In this document: in pieces, positions 58,617 through 64,000 of the stretch | How positions within the stretch are numbered: the first letter of the stretch is position 1 | How the letters are laid out: each line of letters opens with the position of its first letter | From: Chitinophagales bacterium | Lineage (GTDB): Bacteria > Bacteroidota > Bacteroidia > Chitinophagales > JADIYW01 | Assembly (NCBI GenBank): GCA_019694955.1 | Contig: JAIBAX010000018.1 | Location: 1 to 64,000, forward strand | Length of the DNA stretch: 64,000 nt | Direction of reading: 5' to 3' | Made by a program: the position numbers and the translations under genes | Notes under the pieces: generated by a model | What the model was told of the DNA's origin: nothing | The model's database searches: none | The model's input: only the letters and a program-made list of their open reading frames with translations

Positions 58617-60056
58617 TTATCTCACCCAGTTTGTCTGGTTATTATGCAATAGCACTGTTTCTACCCCAAATTTCTGTTGCAAATATTTTTGGATCGTTTC
58701 TGCTGCAAAAACGGAGCGGTGTTGCCCGCCGGTACAACCAAAATTTACCATTAGGTTGCCAAAATCCCTTTCCAAATAATCTTTTATGCTGATATCTAAT
58801 ATTGCCTTCACATGTTCTAAAAACTGAGGCATTTCTGTTTTCGTCAACAAAAACTCTTGCACTGCCTTATCTTGCCCACTCAACTTCTTATACTCCTCAA
58901 ATCTACCGGGATTTAGTATTCCCCGACAATCAAAAACGAAACCTCCACCGTTGCCACTTTCATCTATGGGAATACCTTTTTTATACGAAAAACTGGAGAT
59001 ATAAACGACAAGCTTTGATGTCGCCTTCGCCTTGATGGTGACAAACTTTTGTATAAACTCGTCTTGAGTAAATTTGCGCAGAATGCTAATAATTTCAGGA
59101 ATGTCTATCGTTATAGGGCATGCTTCCAACCACGATTTCAAATTCTCCAATGCCAACGGTATGCTTTCTATAAAATGCTGTCTTTTTTCAAACAATCCTC
59201 TAAAACCATATGCTCCCAAAACTTGCAATAAGCGGATAAGCACAAATCCATTGTAGTAGTCTTTCAATTGACATACATCTAAAGAATTGGGCAAATATTT
59301 TTGCAATTCCTTGCAATATGTATCAAAAAGGCTGTTTTTCCAATCTAAAGGCAAAGCCGCTTTCGCTTGCCACAGCAATGATGCAATATCATATACGAGT
59401 GGTCCTTTTTTGCCTCCCTGGAAATCTATGAAATAAGGCTTCCCTTCGTTTACCATTATATTGCGCGCCTGACAATCTCGCAACATAAAAAAATTGAGTG
59501 GAAACTTAACCAGCCACTCTGCCAAAGTATTAAAATCGCGGTTCAATTGCTCTCCATCATAAACAATCTTTTGCGCACGCAGGAAATAGTATTTGAAATA
59601 GTTAAGGTCGGCAATGATGGCGTCTTTGTCGAATTGACTTCCCGCATAACAGTAACTATAATCCAGTCCTTCATCCGAAACAACCTGTAGTTTTGCTAAA
59701 TTCTTAACCGTTTCCTGATAAAGAAGGTACGTATCTTCATTTAGTCCTTTCTCTGTCAAAACATCTAATAAAGCTTGGTTTCCAAGATCCGTTTGGATAT
59801 ACATGGTTTGGTCGGCATACACAAATAGCACTTCCGGAACGGGTAATCCTTTCTCTCGAAATACTTTTGAGAAATAAATAAAAGCCTTGTTCTCCGGTAC
59901 AAATGGATTGTATGTGGCAATAAAAGATGCGCCATTGATACTAAATCTACCATACCTACGGTCAGAACCTGCCAAAGGCAAAACAACAAAATCTTGTGGT
60001 TCTTGTTGAAAAACCGTTTTAATGAATGTCAATATCGGTGTTGTATCCCATTTCAT
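58617..60056 (-). CDS. Amino-sugar kinase-like domain fused to RapZ C-terminal domain
   Basis: 479 residues. Residues 1 to ~320 are an aminoglycoside phosphotransferase-fold kinase similar to AmgK: LAGSDRRYGRFSI as the nucleotide loop, LRDCQARNIMV as the catalytic loop and PYFIDFQGGKKGPLVYDIAS as the metal-binding DFQ. Residues ~340-479 match the RapZ C-terminal domain (SKLVVYISSFSYKKGIP, GFVFDCRGILNPGR, NFGCTGGQHRSVFAAETI), which in E. coli RapZ binds glucosamine-6-phosphate. The Walker domain of RapZ is absent. It may phosphorylate cell-wall amino sugars under metabolite sensing. A small conserved gene lies nine bases upstream. Confidence 0.88.
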   Translation of the reverse strand: MKWDTTPILTFIKTVFQQEPQDFVVLPLAGSDRRYGRFSINGASFIATYNPFVPENKAFIYFSKVFREKGLPVPEVLFVYADQTMYIQTDLGNQALLDVLTEKGLNEDTYLLYQETVKNLAKLQVVSDEGLDYSYCYAGSQFDKDAIIADLNYFKYYFLRAQKIVYDGEQLNRDFNTLAEWLVKFPLNFFMLRDCQARNIMVNEGKPYFIDFQGGKKGPLVYDIASLLWQAKAALPLDWKNSLFDTYCKELQKYLPNSLDVCQLKDYYNGFVLIRLLQVLGAYGFRGLFEKRQHFIESIPLALENLKSWLEACPITIDIPEIISILRKFTQDEFIQKFVTIKAKATSKLVVYISSFSYKKGIPIDESGNGGGFVFDCRGILNPGRFEEYKKLSGQDKAVQEFLLTKTEMPQFLEHVKAILDISIKDYLERDFGNLMVNFGCTGGQHRSVFAAETIQKYLQQKFGVETVLLHNNQTNWVR

Positions 60057-60065
60057 GTACTACTA

Positions 60066-60242
60066 TTAACCGCCACAACCTAATAACCTGTTCTTATCCT
60101 TTTTCACCAACTCATCCCACGCTTCATTGAGGCTATTTCCATAAGAAGGTTCCACCGAGGGAAATAATTCTTCCTTTAGCTGTTGTTCGGTGATTTCACG
60201 CACATTCTTTTTCTGTTTCTTTTTCGTTACTTTGTTCTTCAT
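60066..60242 (-). CDS. 58-residue charged protein upstream of the kinase-RapZ gene
   Basis: 58 residues from ATG 60242: MKNKVTKKKQKKNVREITEQ, then LFPSVEPSYGNSLNEAWDEL and a LLGCGG end. The N-terminal half is Lys-rich and the C-terminal half acidic. It starts divergent from the dioxygenase and is followed nine bases later by the kinase-RapZ gene, so it is probably cotranscribed. No known family. Confidence 0.68.
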   Translation of the reverse strand: MKNKVTKKKQKKNVREITEQQLKEELFPSVEPSYGNSLNEAWDELVKKDKNRLLGCGG

Positions 60243-60273
60243 AAGAAAAATATCAGCTAAAGTTAGCAAAAAA

Positions 60274-61263
60274 GTGAAGTGGTTAAACAGATACAAAGGT
60301 TTTTTAAGAGAAATAAAATGGTTTTATGTTCTAAATAACCTCTTTTTCAGGGATGGGCTGAGGCATAATAAAAAATTATTCTCCAAATTCGGTATAAAGA
60401 AATCTATCTATGCCCCGCTCAGCGCTAAGGATTTCAAAGGCATCGCCCATAGTGAAAGAAGTTGGGCAGACCAATCCCAGACTATAGACGAGATTAGAAA
60501 GGATGCAAAATTTCTTGCCTTTTCAGAAGAAATACAAGAAAAAATCATCTCCTTTAGAGAAGAAGGCTATATGATCCTGGAAAAATTTATGGATGCAAAA
60601 GACGTTGATGGCATCAATGAGGAGATAGATGCTTTGGTTCTGGAGGGGAAATTGGCATTTAATTATACGAAGACAAAGATTATGCAGAGTTATAAGTACG
60701 CTGCAACTGTAAAAAAGACCTTTCAGGATGAAAGGTTATTGTCAATCCTTAAATTTCTGTTGGGAAGAAATGTTATTCCATTCCATACGATTAATTTTTT
60801 TACCGGAAGTCAACAAAAACCGCATTCTGATGCCTACCACATGAGTACATTTCCTGAAGGGTTTCTCATTGCTGTATGGATTGCTTTAGAAGATATTGAT
60901 ATGGAACAAGGACCAGTATCCTTTTATCCGGGGTCGCATCGATGGAAACAGATTACCAATGAAGACTTGCCTTTAGATCAAAGTGCATGGCGATTGGATG
61001 GACAGGCGAATGAAAAATATGAAACATATTTAGCGAATAAGATTGCTGCATCACATATTCAACCAAAAGTATTTTTAGCGAAAAAAGGCGATATATTGAT
61101 ATGGCATAGCAACCTCATACATGGTGGTCTTCCGATGAAAGATGCCGAAATGAGTCGCAAAAGCTTGGTAATGCATTATTTTGCAGAAAATGTCATTTGC
61201 TATCATGAAATCAGTCAGCGTCCTGCTATTTTCGATCCAATATTGAGGAATATTTATCCTTAA
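60274..61263 (+). CDS. Phytanoyl-CoA dioxygenase family protein
   Basis: 329 residues from the GTG at 60274 (MKWLNRYKGFLREIKWFYVL). The jelly-roll core shows the Fe(II) ligands in QKPHSDAYHM (HxD) and WHSNLIHGGLP (distal His), with the 2-oxoglutarate-binding Arg in SRKSLVMHYF. It hydroxylates an unknown substrate in the cytosol. The frame is open to 60190 but that part is antisense to the small charged gene, has no family resemblance and would overlap its start. The start assignment is moderately sure. Confidence 0.85.
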   Translation: MKWLNRYKGFLREIKWFYVLNNLFFRDGLRHNKKLFSKFGIKKSIYAPLSAKDFKGIAHSERSWADQSQTIDEIRKDAKFLAFSEEIQEKIISFREEGYMILEKFMDAKDVDGINEEIDALVLEGKLAFNYTKTKIMQSYKYAATVKKTFQDERLLSILKFLLGRNVIPFHTINFFTGSQQKPHSDAYHMSTFPEGFLIAVWIALEDIDMEQGPVSFYPGSHRWKQITNEDLPLDQSAWRLDGQANEKYETYLANKIAASHIQPKVFLAKKGDILIWHSNLIHGGLPMKDAEMSRKSLVMHYFAENVICYHEISQRPAIFDPILRNIYP

Positions 61264-61380
61264 AAAAAATTATATCATTTTATGAAGTGCCAGGTTTTTT
61301 AGGTATTGTGTATCACCATTGCTGTGGAAAACTCATGTTTTGCACTAAGCGATAGTTTATCTTTATTTGTGTAAAAAAAC

Positions 61381-61911
61381 ATGCGTCAGGAATTAGCCAT
61401 TGGATCCAAGGTAGAGCATCCTAAGTTTGGTGCCGGAGTTATTATCGATGATAGTAACATTCAAACATATACGATATATTTTCCGGAGAAAGGAGAAGTA
61501 GACATTTCGAAAGATTTTGATGGGTTAGTGATTGTTAAGTTGGTAGAAAAAGATCCGGATGCTGTATCGCTCGACGATGTTAGGAAAATACTTTCGAAAA
61601 TCATCGAACCATTGGTAGCACCTTTAGAAAAAGTTGCCATTGCCGACAAGTGGATTGGTGGAACCCTGGTATTCAACCCCGGAAAAAGAGATTTACAGTC
61701 CAAAGAAATGCCTATTGATCAATTTTTTCACAAGATTGTTATGACAAGAGATCGCCTACGGGTGATGGAGCAAAAAATCAATGCCTCCAATCTAGCGGAC
61801 GATGAAAAGGTTGATTTACAACAATATATTACCAGAATTTATGGTTCGCTGACATCTTTTAATATCTTATTCAGGGATAAAGAAGACCACTTTAAAGGTA
61901 CTGGTAGCTAG
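61381..61911 (+). CDS. Unknown protein with N-terminal SH3-like (KOW/Tudor-type) segment
   Basis: 176 residues. The N-terminus LAIGSKVEHPKFGAGVIIDDSNIQTYTIYF resembles the small SH3-like domain found at the end of UvrD/PcrA helicases. The remainder is helical (VRKILSKIIEPLVAPLEKVA, QFFHKIVMTRDRLRVMEQKI). A role in nucleic-acid or polymerase binding is a guess. Its stop directly abuts the stop of the convergent phosphatase gene with no bases between. Confidence 0.7.
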   Translation: MRQELAIGSKVEHPKFGAGVIIDDSNIQTYTIYFPEKGEVDISKDFDGLVIVKLVEKDPDAVSLDDVRKILSKIIEPLVAPLEKVAIADKWIGGTLVFNPGKRDLQSKEMPIDQFFHKIVMTRDRLRVMEQKINASNLADDEKVDLQQYITRIYGSLTSFNILFRDKEDHFKGTGS

Positions 61912-63144
61912 TTACCAAAACTTACACGCCAACACACTGATATCGTCATTAAACAACATATTTCCTTTAAATTTGGAAATATGGTCGTACAGGATTTTTA
62001 TAAATATATCGGGGCCTAGTTTATAGTTTTTCTCACAAAAGGTAGCTAGATTTTCCATTCCGTATTGTTCTCCAGAAGGGTTTTCTAATTCTGTCAGGCC
62101 ATCTGTAAATGCGAGGATGGTCGTGTTGTTTTGAATTTTTATATACCCTTCCGAAACACTAGGAAGGTCTTCGAACACACCTAAGATGGTGCATCCTTCT
62201 GTTAACATCTGTTGCGTTCCATCAGGCTGGATAAGTAGTGGGGGATTGTGACCGGCATTAATGTAATAAAGTTCTTTTTTTAGGAGGTTATATTTCCCAA
62301 TAAAAAACGTAATGAAATTTTCTCCTTTGGTGATAGAGTAGATTTTTTGGTTTAATCGGGCTACCAAATCCTTGGTGGTGAGATTCAAGCTTACCATCGA
62401 ATTAAGCGAAGCTTGTAGGTTGGCCATTACTAAAGCGGCAGCAACGCCTTTGCCGGAGATATCTGCAATACAAAACAAGAACTCATTTTTATTGATATGG
62501 ATTACATCGTAATAATCTCCGCCGATGCCTTTAAAAGGCAGGTAAAATCCTGCAAACTCATATAAATTATTTTTTGGCAATTTATTGGGAATCAGCATAT
62601 TTTGAACCTTAGACGCCAGTTCAAGTTCTTTATCAAATTGCTTCTTCTCCATTTCTCTTTTAAACAATCGTTTGTTCTCAATGGCAACGATGATGATATT
62701 GGAGAGTGTCTGCAAATAACTCAATATTTCCTGTGTGTCTGTGGCCAATGTTGCTGCAAATTCTCCTACAAGAATATATGCCAATGCTTGTGATTTATGA
62801 TACACTGGAATGACATATTCAAAACCGGGAAAAGCACTTACTTCTTTGGAATCCAAAGGGCTTGGCGCTAAGTAAGTGGACAAATGTTTTTCTACCTGTG
62901 TGGAGCTCGGCTCCGGTACTTCTTCTACATCAACCAACTCTTTTCTCCAAGCCTGATCAAAGACGAAGATGGCAAAATTCTTTATACCCAATTGTTCTTG
63001 AAGGATTTCTTTAAAGTACTGATATAAGTCAGGAGCATGCACATTCTCATTGATAGACTTTGTGAGTTGGAGGATGGTATCCAACTGCAATTCTTTGAAT
63101 TGCAAAACAGCCTGATGGTGAGTTATTGCACTAAATTCTGACAT
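61912..63144 (-). CDS. GAF-domain SpoIIE/RsbU-type protein phosphatase
   Basis: 410 residues. Residues ~25-165 form a GAF-type sensor (LTKSINENVHAPDLYQYF, IIIVAIENKRLFKREM). After a short helical linker, a PP2C-like SpoIIE domain shows LELASKVQNMLIPNKLP, GIGGDYYDVI with metal-binding Asp, IADISGKGVAAAL, YYINAGHNPPLL, FTDGLTELEN and FNDDISVL. Such enzymes dephosphorylate anti-anti-sigma factors. No kinase or STAS partner is seen nearby, so the target is unknown. Confidence 0.9.
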   Translation of the reverse strand: MSEFSAITHHQAVLQFKELQLDTILQLTKSINENVHAPDLYQYFKEILQEQLGIKNFAIFVFDQAWRKELVDVEEVPEPSSTQVEKHLSTYLAPSPLDSKEVSAFPGFEYVIPVYHKSQALAYILVGEFAATLATDTQEILSYLQTLSNIIIVAIENKRLFKREMEKKQFDKELELASKVQNMLIPNKLPKNNLYEFAGFYLPFKGIGGDYYDVIHINKNEFLFCIADISGKGVAAALVMANLQASLNSMVSLNLTTKDLVARLNQKIYSITKGENFITFFIGKYNLLKKELYYINAGHNPPLLIQPDGTQQMLTEGCTILGVFEDLPSVSEGYIKIQNNTTILAFTDGLTELENPSGEQYGMENLATFCEKNYKLGPDIFIKILYDHISKFKGNMLFNDDISVLACKFW

Positions 63145-63235
63145 TTTACCCTTTCAATAAACAACTAATATACGGCATTGGCAGGTATAAACAAGCATCT
63201 ATTATAAAAATTAATATTAGCAAGACCTTATAATA

Positions 63236-63265
63236 TTGATTTTCAGTTTGGATGAATTATTTTTG
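63236..63265 (+). promoter_or_regulatory. Promoter of the gene at 63342
   Basis: TTG (63236-63238), 19-base spacer, TATTTTTG (63258-63265), a full match. Confidence 0.72.
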
Positions 63266-63341
63266 TATAAGAGAAAATTAAAATAAAACTACCTGAAGTT
63301 TAATAGACAGATGAATACAAATTTAACAAAAATTCCAAAAG

Positions 63342-63833
63342 ATGACCTTCCTTACAAGAATCAACATACATACGAATGATAAAACACTAATTGAAAATGA
63401 CGTTGTTTTCATTTATCATTGCACCGATGGGTTTAATAGACGGGGCTTGAGAGTTACACTTGTAGTAAGAAGTGATTTCAAATTTCAAATGTGCATGAAG
63501 TCCTTTGAAAATCAATCTTCAACAGGAAAGCCATTCGAGTTCATCTTAAATGGGAACTTGCCAATTGAGATCTGGAACAGCATCAACTTTCTTTGTAATC
63601 AAAAAGGAATAGAAAAGTATATAAAACATGGATATGGAAGATACTTCCAAAATGCGGGAGACAGTACTTTCAAACTTAGGTCTTCTAATAAGTTTATTGA
63701 AACCCGAATACACCTAATTGATATTGAGGTATTCGAAAAAGTTGCTAATCCAGCAGAAAAAGAACTTATCAAACTTTATGACCTATTAAACGATTGGATA
63801 AAATCCTTATATACAACATTGATGGCAAAATAA
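63342..63833 (+). CDS. Unknown protein
   Basis: 163 residues starting MTFLTRINIHTNDKTLIEND. No signal peptide or membrane segment. Aromatic and charged residues (GYGRYFQNAGDSTFKLRSSN) suggest a soluble alpha/beta protein. No family recognised. A second ATG at 63312, in another frame, opens a 22-codon stretch that ends at 63380 and overlaps this start; either the leader is noncoding or the N-terminus carries a frameshift. A strong promoter lies 76 bases upstream. Confidence 0.6.
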   Translation: MTFLTRINIHTNDKTLIENDVVFIYHCTDGFNRRGLRVTLVVRSDFKFQMCMKSFENQSSTGKPFEFILNGNLPIEIWNSINFLCNQKGIEKYIKHGYGRYFQNAGDSTFKLRSSNKFIETRIHLIDIEVFEKVANPAEKELIKLYDLLNDWIKSLYTTLMAK

Positions 63834-63914
63834 CTTTTAGCAATTGAAAATAAGAAATCAAAAAAAACAAATTCTCATTTTTAAGATATTTTTCTCGTTT
63901 ACTGAGAATGATTG

Positions 63915-63922
63915 TATTTTTG
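63915..63922 (+). promoter_or_regulatory. -7 element for the gene at the right edge
   Basis: TATTTTTG, a full match. It ends four bases before a GTG (63927) and 47 bases before an ATG (63970). Confidence 0.55.
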
Positions 63923-63926
63923 CGCC

Positions 63927-64000
63927 GTGTCATATTTTCAGGAAATAAACAACAAGAATTGGTCGACATATGCTGCTATTCAAATTGCCATTATTTATCT
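63927..64000 (+). CDS. Start of a gene cut by the window edge
   Basis: From the GTG at 63927 the frame stays open to the edge: MSYFQEINNKNWSTYAAIQI followed by AIIY. An ATG at 63970 in a different frame (MLLFKLPLFI) is equally possible as a signal-like start. Too little is visible to name a product; the promoter element just upstream is the main support for a gene. Confidence 0.35.
   Translation, partial: MSYFQEINNKNWSTYAAIQIAIIY

Noticed and set aside
60190-60273. The upstream extension of the dioxygenase frame, rich in Phe
   Set aside because: It is antisense to the Lys-rich start of the small charged gene, which explains the Phe run, and shows no family similarity.
63871-63909. Inverted repeat ATTCTCA/TGAGAAT after the gene at 63342
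   Set aside because: The loop is 25 bases and no T-run follows, so it does not support a terminator.
1-64000. tRNA, rRNA, CRISPR arrays, transposases and prophage genes
   Set aside because: I looked for conserved tRNA T-arm sequences, regularly spaced repeats and transposase motifs and found none; small structured RNAs cannot be excluded by eye.

Overview
The window is 64 kb of AT-rich chromosome from a member of the Bacteroidota, most likely in or near the Chitinophagales/Sphingobacteriia; I cannot fix the family. The evidence is gliding/type IX secretion genes (gldB, gldD, gldE), a phosphatase with a C-terminal type IX sorting domain, a bacterial PcrB/GGGP-synthase-type enzyme, a TonB of the Bacteroidota form, a kinase-RapZ fusion, and many copies of the Bacteroidota -7 promoter element TAnnTTTG lying close upstream of start codons that lack clear Shine-Dalgarno sequences. 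I see no rRNA, tRNA, CRISPR array or insertion sequence. Both ends cut through genes.

Layout. 1-7.2 kb: an OmpA-family protein (cut by the left edge), a MarC-type membrane protein, pheS, pdxH, a DUF2461 protein, a serine-hydrolase lipoprotein, an EamA transporter and an unknown protein. 7.2-13.6 kb: a leftward cluster, mutY-ssb-gldE-gldD-recG-hydrolase. 13.7-16.6 kb: a rightward cluster of an HU protein, a TPR protein, a 30-residue COX24-like basic protein and RNase E/G. 16.7-24 kb: nadE, an outer-membrane barrel, gldB, then a two-gene cassette (unknown protein plus a cytoplasmic trypsin-like protease with a zinc ribbon). 24-28.1 kb: a membrane protein/regulator cluster, an OmpA-domain protein, a DUF3127 protein with an SSB-like tail, and two siroheme genes. 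28.2-34.2 kb: nrdB-nrdA, then GGGP synthase-rsgA-dtd. 34.2-48.4 kb: an exonuclease/GIY-YIG fusion, the type IX phosphatase, TonB, a flippase, dut, a sugar nucleotidyltransferase, a large TPR protein, a DUF4292 lipoprotein, an EnvC-like protein, a PCMD lipoprotein and another barrel. 48.5-56.4 kb: psd and cdsA (phospholipid synthesis) flank an accessory island at about 49.4-54.5 kb. 56.4-64 kb: dusB, an L,D-transpeptidase-like protein, the kinase-RapZ fusion, a dioxygenase, a SpoIIE-type phosphatase, unknowns, and a gene cut by the right edge.

The most interesting locus is the island at 49.4-53.8 kb. It holds a 917-residue protein without a signal peptide, with a hydrophobic middle and a C-terminal domain that reads as a divergent RelA/SpoT-like nucleotide synthetase. 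Directly downstream are two small paralogous genes in the position of immunity genes, then an ADP-ribosylglycohydrolase. I read this as a polymorphic-toxin system, by inference from sequence motifs and layout only. A second candidate is the protease cassette at 20.3-22.6 kb.

Most other genes are housekeeping and fall into short co-directional units with overlaps of a few bases. Start codons were moved from the longest reading frame where a promoter element lies inside the extended frame. All names come from reading motifs by eye; no database search was run.
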